Positions 15,736 through 24,896 of a stretch of 64,000 bases of DNA are shown piece after piece. The stretch comes from Yeguia hominis (lineage in GTDB: Bacteria; Bacillota; Clostridia; Oscillospirales; Acutalibacteraceae). The notes beneath the pieces were generated by a model, which was not told the DNA's origin, made no database searches, and was given only the letters and a program-made list of their open reading frames with translations. The stretch covers positions 236,398-300,397 of the forward strand of contig NZ_JACRSN010000001.1 in NCBI RefSeq assembly GCF_014384705.1, in the 5' to 3' direction. Within the stretch, counting starts at the first letter, position 1, and each line of letters starts with the position of its first letter. The position numbers and the translations under genes are program-made.

Positions 15736-17316
15736 ATGCAGGGGGATACCTTACAGGTTCTGATTGCCATGGGCTGTTATATGCTGATTGTCATCGGAAT
15801 CGGAATTTTCTTTGCAAAACGTGCACAAAAAAGCACAGACGAATATTTTCTAGGCGGTCGGAGTCTCGGCCCATGGGTTGCGGCCATGAGCGCAGAGGCT
15901 TCCGATATGAGCGGCTGGCTCCTGATGGGACTGCCGGGCGTCGCCTACTGGTGCGGACTGGCAGACGCCGCCTGGACGGCCATCGGGCTTGCGCTTGGAA
16001 CATATATTAACTGGCTGATCGTTGCCAAACGGCTCCGGAAGTACTCTCTGATTTCCGGAAACGCAATTACGGTGCCGGAATTTTTCAGCAACCGGTTTCA
16101 CGAGAACAAAAAGATTTTGCTCTCCATTTCGGCGCTTTTCATCCTGGTTTTCTTTACTGTTTATGCGGCAAGCTGCTTTGTGACCTGCGGAAAGCTGTTC
16201 TCGACCCTGTTTGGCTTCTCCTATCATTCTATGATGATTGTCGGCGCACTTTTTGTAATCATTTATACATTCATCGGCGGATTCCTTGCAGAAAGTGCTT
16301 CTGACTTTATGCAGGCCGTTGTGATGATTATTGCGCTGCTGACGGTTCTCATCACCGGAACCAGCAAGGCAGGCGGTCTCTCCGTCGTACTCGAAAACGC
16401 CAAAGCGATTCCGGGCTATTTTTCTCTAACCTCTCTGGCAACGCCGACTGTCGACGCTGCCGGCGTACAGCAAATTGCAAACGGCGCTCCGCTCTTCGGA
16501 GATCCCGGCGCCTATGGCTTCCTGACCATTATTTCCACCGTTTCCTGGGGACTCGGATACTTCGGCATGCCGCAGGTATTGCTGCGCTTCATGGCAATCC
16601 GCCGTGCCAAAGAACTCACCAAATCGCGCCGGATTGCAGCAGTCTGGTGTGTCATCTCGCTCATTGCCGCTGTCTTTATCGGCGTTTTGGGCCGTGCATT
16701 ACTGTCCACCGACAGCGTTCTGCTGACTGCAAGCGGCGCCGAAAATGTTTTTGTTGAACTTTCCGGACTGCTTCTTCCCGCACTGCTTGCCGGTCTTGTC
16801 ATGGCAGGAATTCTCGCGGCGACGATCAGCTCTTCTGATTCTTATCTGCTCATCGCTGCTTCCGCATTTGCCAAAAACATTTACGGCGACGTATTAAAGC
16901 GGAAAGCGAACGATAAAGAAATCATGTGGGTTTCGCGGATCATTCTGCTGGTCATCTCTCTCATCGGAATCGTCATCGCCTGGGACGAAAACAGCGTCAT
17001 CTTCACCATCGTCTCGTTTGCATGGGCCGGATTCGGCGCAACTTTCGGGCCGGTCATGCTGTTCTCGCTCTTCTGGCGCAGAATGAACCGTGCCGGTGCA
17101 ATCGCGGGCATGGTCACCGGCGGCGGTATGGTCTTCATTTGGAAGCTCCTGCTGAAGCCGCTCGGCGGTTTGTTCGGCATCTATGAGCTCTTCCCCGCCT
17201 TTGTGCTCTCCAGCCTTGCCATCACTTTGGTGTCGCTTCTCACCGCTCCACCGGCTTCTGAAATCACCGACGAGTTTGATAAAGTCGCATCACTTCGCGA
17301 TGAAGATGTGGCATAA
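15736..17316 (+). CDS. putP: Sodium/proline symporter
   Basis: Sodium:solute symporter (SSS family) of 526 residues with about 13 membrane spans. Family signatures are YFLGGRSLGPWVAAMSAEASDMSGWLLMGLPG near the start and GILAATISSSDSYLLIAASAFAKNIY, the region of the sodium-coordinating Ser/Thr in PutP. Full length agrees with PutP. AAGGAGG precedes the ATG. Proline is the likely substrate but related symporters of other solutes cannot be fully excluded. An IS3-type element begins about 50 bp after the stop. Confidence 0.92.
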   Translation: MQGDTLQVLIAMGCYMLIVIGIGIFFAKRAQKSTDEYFLGGRSLGPWVAAMSAEASDMSGWLLMGLPGVAYWCGLADAAWTAIGLALGTYINWLIVAKRLRKYSLISGNAITVPEFFSNRFHENKKILLSISALFILVFFTVYAASCFVTCGKLFSTLFGFSYHSMMIVGALFVIIYTFIGGFLAESASDFMQAVVMIIALLTVLITGTSKAGGLSVVLENAKAIPGYFSLTSLATPTVDAAGVQQIANGAPLFGDPGAYGFLTIISTVSWGLGYFGMPQVLLRFMAIRRAKELTKSRRIAAVWCVISLIAAVFIGVLGRALLSTDSVLLTASGAENVFVELSGLLLPALLAGLVMAGILAATISSSDSYLLIAASAFAKNIYGDVLKRKANDKEIMWVSRIILLVISLIGIVIAWDENSVIFTIVSFAWAGFGATFGPVMLFSLFWRRMNRAGAIAGMVTGGGMVFIWKLLLKPLGGLFGIYELFPAFVLSSLAITLVSLLTAPPASEITDEFDKVASLRDEDVA

Positions 17317-17424
17317 GAAAATAAGCCCTGCAATCTATTAAAGTCTTGGCTGTGCAAACCATGTGGACTGTTTCCCAGCGAACAGACAAAGAAAAAAAGC
17401 GCCCAGTCGCAGAATAGCGGCGAA

Positions 17425-18262
17425 TTACACGGCCTTGCTCCGGATTTCAAACGGAGTGAGGCCGTTTTTCAGATTGATCCGCTCATAGTTGCAGAATCGC
17501 ACATACTCCGTCGCCTGTTCGACTTCGGCCCGGCACGAGAATTTTCTCCGATACAGGCACTCTGTTTTCAGTGTCCCGAAAGCAGCATTGTCATAAGGGC
17601 ATCCGGGACTGGACATCGACGGCTGAATGTGGGATTCTTGGCTTAGGTCAAAGTATGCTTGGGATGTGTATTGTGACCCTTGGCCGCTGTGGAGGATTCG
17701 TCCATCAGCGACCTTCTCTTTTTTACAGGCATCCCGAACGGTATCCGTCACCAGCGGAGCGGTCATATCACCGCCGATTCGGTAAGCCAGCAGCATTTTT
17801 CCGCACAGATCCAGTACGGCACACAGATACGCCATTCCCTTAGCTGCGGGAATATAGGTGATATCGGTTGCCCAAAAACGATTGGGGAATGGTTGGGCAA
17901 ACGCACGCTGCAGCAGATTTGGATATTTGTGAACGGCCTGCTGGTAATGCCGATACGCTTTGCGGCGACGTGCCTGTGAGAGCAGATCGAGCTTGCGCAT
18001 TATGCGCAAAATGGCTTTGATGCTGACTTTTCTGCCATGCTGTCGTTCCAGCCAGCGGCGAACGCGGCGGCAGCCGCAGGTCTGTTTGCTGCGCTGTTGG
18101 CAGTCGATGATCAGATCAACGAGCTACTGATCCTTTTTCGGGCTTGCCTTGCCGTTTTCGCCAGGCATAGCAGCCGCTGCGGGAGACTTCAAACATACGG
18201 CACATGGAGCCGATCGGATATTTCCCGCAAAAGCGCTCGATCACCCGGTATTTCAGCTTCAT
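17425..18262 (-). pseudogene. IS3-family transposase orfB, disrupted by frameshift and nonsense mutation
   Basis: An integrase-core (DDE) transposase. The N-terminal part starts at an ATG (18262) overlapping the orfA stop as ATGA and reads MKLKYRVIERFCGKYPIGSM, ending in a TGA near 18118. The rest lies in another frame, with an in-frame amber TAG at 18126-18124, and becomes open from 18009 to 17425 with RFWATDITYIPAAKGMAYLCAVLDL, the first catalytic Asp region, and later NDAFGTLK-like and KTECLY blocks. One G too many near 18137 plus a CAG-to-TAG change would explain both lesions, so the element cannot make an intact transposase. Confidence 0.88.
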
Positions 18263-18561
18263 CTCCTCCCAGCTTCGGAGAGAAAATTTCGCAGCAGCTC
18301 CACCTGCATCCGCAGCTCGATCAGTTCGTTATTTCGCTTTTGTTCTTCGCTGATCGAACCTTTGCGCGGCCGGCCTTTCGGCTGCGGAACATAGCCGTTG
18401 GCAATCAGTCGCTGTTTGCGGTTTTGGCGATTGACAAGTCCTTTGACTTGTGCCTTGCGCAGTCCGAAATGGGCACCGATCTCTCGGTTCGTTTCTCCTG
18501 TGGCCTTTCGCCGGAACACTTCTTCACTGAGCGCCTCTCCTTTCGTATATCCTCTCGACAT
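18259..18561 (-). CDS. IS3-family transposase orfA
   Basis: A 100-residue DNA-binding protein with an N-terminal helix-turn-helix (EEVFRRKATGETNREIGAHFGLRKAQVK) and a C-terminal leucine-rich coiled segment (NNELIELRMQVELLRNFLSE), as in OrfA of IS3/IS150 elements. AGGAGG lies seven bases upstream of the ATG, inside a 16-bp inverted repeat. The frame is intact although orfB is not. Confidence 0.85.
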   Translation of the reverse strand: MSRGYTKGEALSEEVFRRKATGETNREIGAHFGLRKAQVKGLVNRQNRKQRLIANGYVPQPKGRPRKGSISEEQKRNNELIELRMQVELLRNFLSEAGRR

Positions 18562-18565
18562 GACT

Positions 18566-18605
18566 GCACCTCCTGTTGTAGTTTCTATTCTACAACAGGA
18601 GGTGC
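18566..18605 (-). promoter_or_regulatory. Inverted repeat sequestering the orfA Shine-Dalgarno, with the -10 in its centre
   Basis: GCACCTCCTGTTGTAG (18566-18581) and its exact complement (18590-18605) form a perfect 16-bp stem with an 8-base loop. In a transcript entering from outside, the distal CCTCC arm would bind the AGGAGG needed for orfA. TAGAAT (18592-18587 on the minus strand) spans the loop and arm edge and is the likely -10, so the element's own RNA would lack the distal arm. Confidence 0.65.
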
Positions 18606-18681
18606 TTTTTTTCACTGTCCGTTTTCTTGGGTACAGTCTAGTTTGTTCCAGAATCAGGGGAATCGTTTTGAAATTCTGCCG

Positions 18682-18717
18682 ATTACCGGGAACAGCTGAT
18701 GCTCTGTGACCGGTAAT
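18682..18717 (-). terminator. Possible terminator-like inverted repeat after pnp
   Basis: ATTACCGG and CCGGTAAT pair across a 20-base loop downstream of the pnp stop on the minus strand. There is no good T-run, so it may be a processing signal or chance. Confidence 0.25.
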
Positions 18718-18748
18718 GCGTACACTTTTCGGAACCTGTGTACTCGGC

Positions 18749-20941
18749 TTATCTGCGGTTTCTGCGGTCGTCGTTCCGACGCGGCGGACGTCCGCCATCC
18801 TCACGGCGGCGCGGAGCATCCGAAATGGTGTTCTCCGGCACCATACCGTCGAGCTCGATCAGGGCATCCCGACGGGAAAGGTTCAGGCGGCCTTTATCGT
18901 CAATTTCCAATACCTTGACCTTCACGATGTCGCCGACGCTGACGACGTCTTCCACTTTCTCCGTACGTTTTACATCGAGACGGGAAATGTGGACAAGACC
19001 TTCTTTGCCCGGTGCAATCTCCACAAAAGCACCGAAATCCATCAGGCGGGTGACACGGCCGGTGTAATAGGAACCCGGCTCCGGATCGTTGACAATCGTA
19101 TCAACGATGGTCATTGCGCGGCGGCAATTGTCCATATTGATACCGGAAATATACACATGGCCGTCTTCTTCAATGTCCATCTTGATATCACATTCCGCGC
19201 AGATCTTCTGGATGACCTTACCGCCGGTTCCGATCACTTCGCGGATCTTATCCACCGGAATCTGGGTAGAAAGCATCTTCGGCGCATATTTGGAAAGCTC
19301 CTCGCGCGGCGCCGGAATTGCTTTGAGCATGACTTCGTCAAGGATATAATCACGCGCTTTGTGCGTTTTCGCAAGTGCTTCTTTAATCATCTCCGGCGTC
19401 AGACCATCAATCTTCAGATCCATCTGAATTGCCGTGATGCCTGCATGGGTACCGGCAACCTTAAAGTCCATATCGCCAAAGAAGTCCTCAAGGCCCTGAA
19501 TATCCACCATCGTCATCCAGCGCTCGCCTTCGGTAATCAAGCCGCAGGAAATTCCGGCAACCGGCGCCTTGATCGGCACACCGGCATCCATCAGCGCAAG
19601 CGTGCTGCCGCAAATGGAACCCTGAGAAGTCGAACCGTTCGAGGAAAGCACCTCGGAAACCAGGCGAAGCGTATAGGGGAATTCCTCCACCGGCGGAATC
19701 ACCGGAACCAGCGCGCGCTCTGCAAGCGCACCGTGGCCGATTTCACGGCGTCCCGGGCCGCGGGACGGACGGGTTTCACCGACCGAGTAGGACGGGAAGT
19801 TATAGTGGTGCATATAGCGTTTGGTCTCTTCGTCGTCAATTCCGTCAAGAAGCTGGTTGTCGCTGGCAGCGCCAAGGGTTACTACCGTCAGCACCTGCGT
19901 CTGTCCGCGTGTAAACATTCCGGAACCGTGTGTCCGCGGCAAAAGGCCGACTTCCGCGGCCAGCGGACGAATTTCGTTCATGCCACGGCCATCCACACGC
20001 TTCTGCTCGTCGAGAAGCCAACGCCGGACGACATACTTCTGTGTCTTATAAAGGCACTCGTCAATTTGGGCCTCCTGCTCCGGATATTCGGCATCAAACT
20101 GCTCGTGCACTTTTTCGTAAATGGGTTTTAGACGCGCATCGCGAACCGTTTTGTCGTCTGTATCCAGCGCAACACGGATCTCGTCAATTGCAAACGCCTT
20201 GATCTTTTCGATCATCTCTTCATCCGGCTCATTGCTCGGATAGGAGAACTTCTCCTTGCCGATTTCCTTCTGCATGCCCTTGATAAATTCGATGATTTTC
20301 TGGTTCGCTGCATGACCGGCCATGATGCCTTCATACATCTCATCGTCCGTCACTTCATTCGCACCGGCTTCAATCATAGCAATCCGGGAGTCGGTGGAGG
20401 CAACTGTTACCGCCATACGGGACTGCTTTTTCTGTTCTGCAGTCGGGTTGATAATATATTCGCCGTCGATCAGGCCGACACTGACGCCGGAGATCGGGCC
20501 TTTCCAAGGAATATCGGAAATGGAAAGCGCTGCAGAAGTACCGACCATGGCCGCAATTTCCGGCGAGCAATCGGGATCCACAGACATGACCGTGCAGACC
20601 ACGGAAACGTCATTGCGCATGTCCTTCGGGAACAAAGGCCGGATCGGACGGTCGATCACACGGCTGGTCAGAATCGCCTTTTCAGAAGGACGGCCTTCCC
20701 GACGCTGGAAAGATCCGGGGATCTTGCCGACCGCATAGAGCTTTTCTTCAAAATCCACGGAAAGCGGGAAGAAGTCGATGCCGTCACGGGGTTTTGCAGA
20801 TGCAGTAACTGCAACGCTGACGACCGTCTCTCCATAGCGGACAAAGCAGGAACCGTTTGCGAGCTGTGCCATTTTTCCGGTTTCAATTTTCAGCGGACGT
20901 CCGGCAAAGTCAGTTTCAAATACTCTGTAATTTTCGAACAT
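18749..20941 (-). CDS. pnp: Polyribonucleotide nucleotidyltransferase (PNPase)
   Basis: Phosphorolytic 3'-5' exoribonuclease of 730 residues. It shows two RNase PH domains (first with GDTVVSV-like YGETVVSVAVTASAKPRDGIDFFPL; second with RDHGSGMFTRGQTQVLTVVTLG-type RTHGSGMFTRGQTQ), a KH domain (DKIREVIGTGGKVIQKI) and a C-terminal S1 domain (GSYYTGRVTRLMDFGAFVEIAPGKEGLVHIS), ending in an Arg-rich tail. It is downstream of rpsO on the same strand, the usual bacterial order. Confidence 0.97.
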   Translation of the reverse strand: MFENYRVFETDFAGRPLKIETGKMAQLANGSCFVRYGETVVSVAVTASAKPRDGIDFFPLSVDFEEKLYAVGKIPGSFQRREGRPSEKAILTSRVIDRPIRPLFPKDMRNDVSVVCTVMSVDPDCSPEIAAMVGTSAALSISDIPWKGPISGVSVGLIDGEYIINPTAEQKKQSRMAVTVASTDSRIAMIEAGANEVTDDEMYEGIMAGHAANQKIIEFIKGMQKEIGKEKFSYPSNEPDEEMIEKIKAFAIDEIRVALDTDDKTVRDARLKPIYEKVHEQFDAEYPEQEAQIDECLYKTQKYVVRRWLLDEQKRVDGRGMNEIRPLAAEVGLLPRTHGSGMFTRGQTQVLTVVTLGAASDNQLLDGIDDEETKRYMHHYNFPSYSVGETRPSRGPGRREIGHGALAERALVPVIPPVEEFPYTLRLVSEVLSSNGSTSQGSICGSTLALMDAGVPIKAPVAGISCGLITEGERWMTMVDIQGLEDFFGDMDFKVAGTHAGITAIQMDLKIDGLTPEMIKEALAKTHKARDYILDEVMLKAIPAPREELSKYAPKMLSTQIPVDKIREVIGTGGKVIQKICAECDIKMDIEEDGHVYISGINMDNCRRAMTIVDTIVNDPEPGSYYTGRVTRLMDFGAFVEIAPGKEGLVHISRLDVKRTEKVEDVVSVGDIVKVKVLEIDDKGRLNLSRRDALIELDGMVPENTISDAPRRREDGGRPPRRNDDRRNRR

Positions 20942-21079
20942 TCTTTTTCCTCCATTTTTTATATTTTACAGGAGGAAAACGGATTTAGCAATAAAACCAG
21001 CATCCGCCGCAGCGGAGGTTCGTTTCACTGCTAAAATCTGCCTTACTCCTATAATCGGTTCGTTCAGGTTTTGCAAGAT

Positions 21080-21105
21080 GGGGCGGGTATTTTGACACCC
21101 GCCCC
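21080..21105 (-). terminator. GC-rich hairpin between rpsO and pnp
   Basis: GGGGCGGGT and ACCCGCCCC form a perfect 9-bp stem around an eight-base loop. The T-run after it is poor on both strands, so it may be a partial terminator or an RNA processing/stability element in the rpsO-pnp transcript. I see no gene in the gap 20942-21239. Confidence 0.5.
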
Positions 21106-21239
21106 CATTCTCTCACATTCATTGTCTTCGGCAATCCTAAAAAGTTCCGGATCACGCAAAGACGCGCTAAAATCCGCTTTTAAGCCGCCCATAAAAAGGA
21201 CACAGCCCGTTTGCGGAAACCGCACTGGTCAGAAAACGC

Positions 21240-21503
21240 TTACTTACGCAGACCCAGTCTCGCGATGATGGAACGATACCGCTCGATATCCGTTTTCATC
21301 AGGTAGTTGAGCAGGTTGCGGCGCTGACCAACCATCTTCAGAAGGCCACGGCGAGAGTGGTGGTCTTTCTTGTGCGTACGGAGGTGATCTGTCAAATCGT
21401 TGATCCGCTTTGTAAGAACCGCGATCTGTACTTCCGGAGAACCGGTATCGCCTTCGTGTGTCGCATATTCTGCGATAATTGCTGTCTTTTCTTCTTTCAA
21501 CAT
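21240..21503 (-). CDS. rpsO: 30S ribosomal protein S15
   Basis: Primary 16S rRNA-binding protein of the small subunit platform. The 87 residues (MLKEEKTAIIAEYATHEGDTGSPEVQIA start, HHSRRGLLKMVGQRRNLLNYL core) match the family length exactly. The ATG at 21503 is preceded by GGAAGAAAG and a small CCGGC/GCCGG hairpin in the leader, a place where S15 is known to autoregulate in other bacteria. Confidence 0.97.
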   Translation of the reverse strand: MLKEEKTAIIAEYATHEGDTGSPEVQIAVLTKRINDLTDHLRTHKKDHHSRRGLLKMVGQRRNLLNYLMKTDIERYRSIIARLGLRK

Positions 21504-21623
21504 AAAAATCACGCTTTCTTCCGGCTTTGCCGGATTTTTATTTACCAAATTCGCAGAAACAGGTTCGTGATTTTCCCCGTCGGGGCATACGCCTGCATCC
21601 GCGGATAAGGCATCATCTGTGTT

Positions 21624-21652
21624 ATTATAGCATACCCAGATGCGTTTGTAAA
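21624..21652 (-). promoter_or_regulatory. Promoter of rpsO
   Basis: TTTACA (21652-21647), 17 bp, TATAAT (21629-21624) on the minus strand, overlapping the end of ribF. It gives an S15 leader of about 115 bases. Confidence 0.75.
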
Positions 21653-21654
21653 TC

Positions 21655-22566
21655 CTAATACCCCTTGTTTCTGGCAACTTTTTCAGCCTGCACCCGGTTT
21701 TTTTGAATTTCCGCACGCAGCGCTTGCAGATTTTCAAATTTCCGCTCCGGACGCAGAAACGCCAGCAGCATAACCGGAATATGCTTCCCGTACAAATCGC
21801 CGGAATATTCCGGAATCCAGGTTTCCGACAAAGCTTCCGCAGAGCCGACTGTCGGTTTAACGCCAATGTTGGTCACGCCGTAATAGAACTTGCCGCCGAC
21901 CTCACACAGCGATGCATAGACGCCGAATTTAGGCTGAATAAACCCTTCCGGAAACCGCTGATTGATCGTCGGAGTACCCAGCTCTGTGCCGAGATGCCGT
22001 CCGTGAACCACTTCAAAACGATATCCAAACGGCCGGCCCAACATCGCAGCAGCTGCTTCCGCCTCTCCTGCCAGCAATGCCGCCCGGATCCTGGAAGAAC
22101 TGATTGGCCCGGATGCATCTGATACCGGCGGTACAATTTCTACAGAAACACCCCGTGCCGCGCAGAGCTTCCGCAAAAGCACCTCATCGCCGCGTCCACC
22201 GCGCCCGAACCGAAAATTATATCCGCAGCAAATTTTTTGTGCCCGGCACTGTGAAAACAAAATCCGCTCCACAAAGGCTTCCGGTTCCGTCTCCATGATC
22301 GAGGAAAACGGAATCCGATATAGCCGCGCAACTCCCATTTTTTTCAAGAATTCCGCTTTGCCTTCATTGGTCATCAGCATCGGCGGCGGTGTTTCGCCAA
22401 GTGCGCGCAGCGGATTTTCATCAAACGTAAATACGGCAGACGTCAAACCCGCCGCATGAAGCGCGCCGGAAATTACCTTCTGATGTCCGAGGTGGAGCCC
22501 GTCGAAACATCCGAGTGCAATTGCAGACGGCGACTGCGCCGGACGCAGTGTTTCGATTACTTCCAT
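21655..22566 (-). CDS. ribF: Bifunctional riboflavin kinase / FAD synthetase
   Basis: Makes FMN and FAD from riboflavin. The 303 residues show the nucleotidyltransferase-type adenylyltransferase domain (ALGCFDGLHLGHQKVI, later SSSRIRAALLAGEAEAAAAMLGRPF) and the kinase domain (GRHLGTELGTPTINQRFPEGFIQPKFGVYAS). It follows truB by 15 bp and is the last gene of the long nusA operon; rpsO has a separate promoter inside its 3' end. Confidence 0.96.
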   Translation of the reverse strand: MEVIETLRPAQSPSAIALGCFDGLHLGHQKVISGALHAAGLTSAVFTFDENPLRALGETPPPMLMTNEGKAEFLKKMGVARLYRIPFSSIMETEPEAFVERILFSQCRAQKICCGYNFRFGRGGRGDEVLLRKLCAARGVSVEIVPPVSDASGPISSSRIRAALLAGEAEAAAAMLGRPFGYRFEVVHGRHLGTELGTPTINQRFPEGFIQPKFGVYASLCEVGGKFYYGVTNIGVKPTVGSAEALSETWIPEYSGDLYGKHIPVMLLAFLRPERKFENLQALRAEIQKNRVQAEKVARNKGY

Positions 22567-22581
22567 CTCCTCACCCCATTT

Positions 22582-23487
22582 TCAAAAAAGCTTTAACACA
22601 CGCAGCTGCGGCGGTTCTGCGCCGCATTCTCCCAGTCCGAGAAATTCCCCGTCCGGTGCGTATACCCGAATCCGTTCTCCCGGCACCCATCGCGTACGAA
22701 GCGCGGGAATCCTTTGCAGATCCAACGCACCGCCATTGCGAAACCGGGTTGCCTGTGCCGCAGAAACCGACACATCCCGGTTCATCGAGAACAAAGACGC
22801 GGTCGGAAGAATTCGCTCCGCAAGGCAGCCGCTCTCCGACAACGCGCGCGCATCGTCAAGCGTCAGTGCACTGGAGAGCGAAAACCCGCAGGCTTCTACC
22901 CGGCGAAGCGCCGTCATCATTCCGTAAGTACCGAGCGCCTCCCCAATGTCTGCGCAGAGCGTACGGATATACGTCCCTTTTGAGCAGGAAACGCGCAAAA
23001 TACCCTCCCGCTTCTCCGGATCATACGTACAAACCTCCAGCCGATCAATCGTCACCGGACGTTTTTCCCGCGCTACCGTGACACCCTGGCGCGCAAGCGT
23101 ATAAAGCCGCTGTCCGTTAACCGATACCGCAGAATACATTGGCGGCATCTGCCAAATTTCTCCCCGGAACTTCGGCAGAACCGCTTCCAGCGCTTCGCGG
23201 GAAACCGCATTATCGTCGGTGCGGAGCACGGCGCCTGTGCTGTCCTGTGTGTCGGTTTCTGCGCCGAACCGAAACCCAGCCTCATAAGTTTTCCCGGTAT
23301 TTTCCAAAAAAGAGGCTGCCTTGGTAGCCCGTCCGACCAAAATCACCAGTACGCCGGTTGCCATGGGATCCAACGTCCCGGTATGGCCGATTTTCCGCTC
23401 ATTTAAAAGCCGGCGCATGACCGCAACGGCATCAAAAGAGGTAAAGCCCTGCGGCTTATCCAAAATCAGTGCGCCGCTGTGCTGCAT
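22582..23487 (-). CDS. truB: tRNA pseudouridine-55 synthase
   Basis: Converts U55 of the tRNA T-loop to pseudouridine. The 301-residue protein has the catalytic motif in RKIGHTGTLDPMATGVLVILVGRATK (Asp within GTLDP), then SCSKGTYIRTLCADIGEALGTYG. The ATG at 23487 has GGAGAAG upstream and overlaps the nrnA end by 22 bp; a longer reading to 23616 is not supported by a binding site. Confidence 0.95.
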   Translation of the reverse strand: MQHSGALILDKPQGFTSFDAVAVMRRLLNERKIGHTGTLDPMATGVLVILVGRATKAASFLENTGKTYEAGFRFGAETDTQDSTGAVLRTDDNAVSREALEAVLPKFRGEIWQMPPMYSAVSVNGQRLYTLARQGVTVAREKRPVTIDRLEVCTYDPEKREGILRVSCSKGTYIRTLCADIGEALGTYGMMTALRRVEACGFSLSSALTLDDARALSESGCLAERILPTASLFSMNRDVSVSAAQATRFRNGGALDLQRIPALRTRWVPGERIRVYAPDGEFLGLGECGAEPPQLRVLKLF

Positions 23488-24458
23488 GATAACTTCTCCA
23501 TATACTGCTCGACCACTTTGCGCACCGTACGGCAGGCCGAGGCAAACGGGCCTTCCACCGTACATCCGGCAGCGCCCGGGTGTCCGCCGCCGCCAAGCAC
23601 CGCACAAATCTCGCACGCGCTGACCGGCGGATTGGAACGTACGGAAACCTTGAAATTGCCGTCTTCCTTTTCCCGCATTGTAATGCCGGCCAAAACACCT
23701 TCTACCCGGCGCGGAATCGCAGAAATGCCGTCGAGGTCCTCATCTTTTGCACCGGTCTTTGCAATCATCTCCTGCGTGACCGCCATCATGACCGCTTTCC
23801 CGCCGCAGAAAAATTCCGCGCTATCCAAAACCAATCGCTCCATCTCCAGACGCGCACGTGTTTTGGTCTCAAACATCCGGAAATTAATTTCGGCCGCATC
23901 AATCCCGTATTCCATCATTTCTGCCGCAATTCGAAGGGAATCCGCCGTTGTATTGCGGTAGCGGAAGCATCCGGTATCGGTGGTAATGCCGGTATAAATA
24001 CAAGCCGCCATTTTGCGGTCAAACGCCACTCCGAGGAGCGGGATCAAACGGAACAGGATCTCCACACAGGCCGCCGCGTGGGCATCCACACAGGTCCATT
24101 TTGCAAAAGCACGGTGTGAACCGTGGTGGTCAATACTCAAATCGACCTTTCCTTCATATTCTTCCCGCAATGCGCCGAGCAGCTCCACGTCTGCGACATC
24201 GACACTCACAATCAAATCCGGCGTAAAGCCTTCTGGAAGCGGATAGAACACGTCTTCGAGTCCATCAAACAAAAAGGTAAATTTCCCCGGAATCGTATCG
24301 CTGCACCGAAAAGAAACGGTTTTTCCCAATTTCCGCAGCGCACGGCACAGTGCAGAAGCGGAACCGAGCGTATCGCCGTCTGGAAAATGGTGGCTGAGGA
24401 TCAGAATCCGGTCAGCCGCGTTCAGCCGTTCTGCCGCACCGGCAAGCGTTAGTTCCAT
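23466..24458 (-). CDS. nrnA: NrnA-type DHH/DHHA1 nanoRNase / pAp phosphatase
   Basis: The 330-residue protein degrades very short RNAs and dephosphorylates pAp. The DHH family metal ligands are visible in ILSHHFPDGDTLGSASALC and in LSIDHHGSHRAFAKW, and the DHHA1 domain ends with GGGGHPGAAGCTVEG. The position between rbfA and truB is the conserved Firmicute arrangement. Confidence 0.94.
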   Translation of the reverse strand: MELTLAGAAERLNAADRILILSHHFPDGDTLGSASALCRALRKLGKTVSFRCSDTIPGKFTFLFDGLEDVFYPLPEGFTPDLIVSVDVADVELLGALREEYEGKVDLSIDHHGSHRAFAKWTCVDAHAAACVEILFRLIPLLGVAFDRKMAACIYTGITTDTGCFRYRNTTADSLRIAAEMMEYGIDAAEINFRMFETKTRARLEMERLVLDSAEFFCGGKAVMMAVTQEMIAKTGAKDEDLDGISAIPRRVEGVLAGITMREKEDGNFKVSVRSNPPVSACEICAVLGGGGHPGAAGCTVEGPFASACRTVRKVVEQYMEKLSCSTAAH

Positions 24459-24464
24459 GCTCTC

Positions 24465-24809
24465 TCACTCCTTCAGGTCACTCAGCTTTTTGGAGATTGC
24501 TGCGCCGTATTCAATAGAATCCGTCGCTTTAAAAATGAGTTCCGGAACATGGCGCAGCTTCAGCGCATGTCCAATCTCTCTCCGAATAAAACCGGAAGCA
24601 GACTTCAGCCCCTGCACTGCCGTCTTTGCACGTTCCAGGCCTTCCATTGCGCTGATATAAACCGTGCAAAACGACAGGTCATTTGTCACCTCGACCCGGA
24701 CAACGCTGATGAGACTGTTCTGTACGCGCGGATCCTTCAGCTCCCGGATCACTGCCATCAATTCCCGCCGGATATCCTCTGTTACGCGACCCATTCGATG
24801 TCCTGCCAT
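24465..24809 (-). CDS. rbfA: 30S ribosome-binding factor A
   Basis: KH-like assembly factor of the 30S subunit. The 114 residues include MGRVTEDIRRELMAVIRELKDPRV and the DLSFCTVYISAM strand typical of RbfA. AAGGAG is just upstream of the ATG at 24809. It follows infB and precedes nrnA with a 6-bp gap. Confidence 0.95.
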   Translation of the reverse strand: MAGHRMGRVTEDIRRELMAVIRELKDPRVQNSLISVVRVEVTNDLSFCTVYISAMEGLERAKTAVQGLKSASGFIRREIGHALKLRHVPELIFKATDSIEYGAAISKKLSDLKE

Positions 24810-24837
24810 TGCTGCATCTCCTTTTTTACAAACGCCA

Positions 24838-24866
24838 GCGGCGGAAACCATCTCTGTTTCCGCCGC
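24838..24866 (-). terminator. Hairpin between infB and rbfA
   Basis: GCGGCGGAAAC pairs perfectly with GTTTCCGCCGC around a seven-base loop. There is no T-run, so it is more likely a processing or mRNA stability element than a terminator. Confidence 0.45.
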
Positions 24867-24896
24867 GCCTGATTCGGGCGCTAAGTTGATTTTAAC

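Larger units (their letters stand above)
17364..18640 (-). mobile_element. IS3-family insertion sequence (about 1.28 kb, inactive)
   Basis: The element has imperfect inverted ends: the left end starts TGGACTGTTTCCC at 17364 and the right end, read inward on the minus strand, starts TAGACTGTACCC at 18640; both run into a shared GAAAAAAAGC about 37 bases in. It contains orfA and a broken orfB. I see no convincing target duplication, so the insertion is probably old. It sits between putP and pnp, with no gene visibly interrupted. Confidence 0.85.

Noticed and set aside
17900..18262. Programmed -1 frameshift between IS3 orfA and orfB
   Set aside because: orfA and orfB overlap as ATGA rather than by a slippery heptamer, and orfB contains an additional in-frame TAG, so true mutation is the simpler reading.
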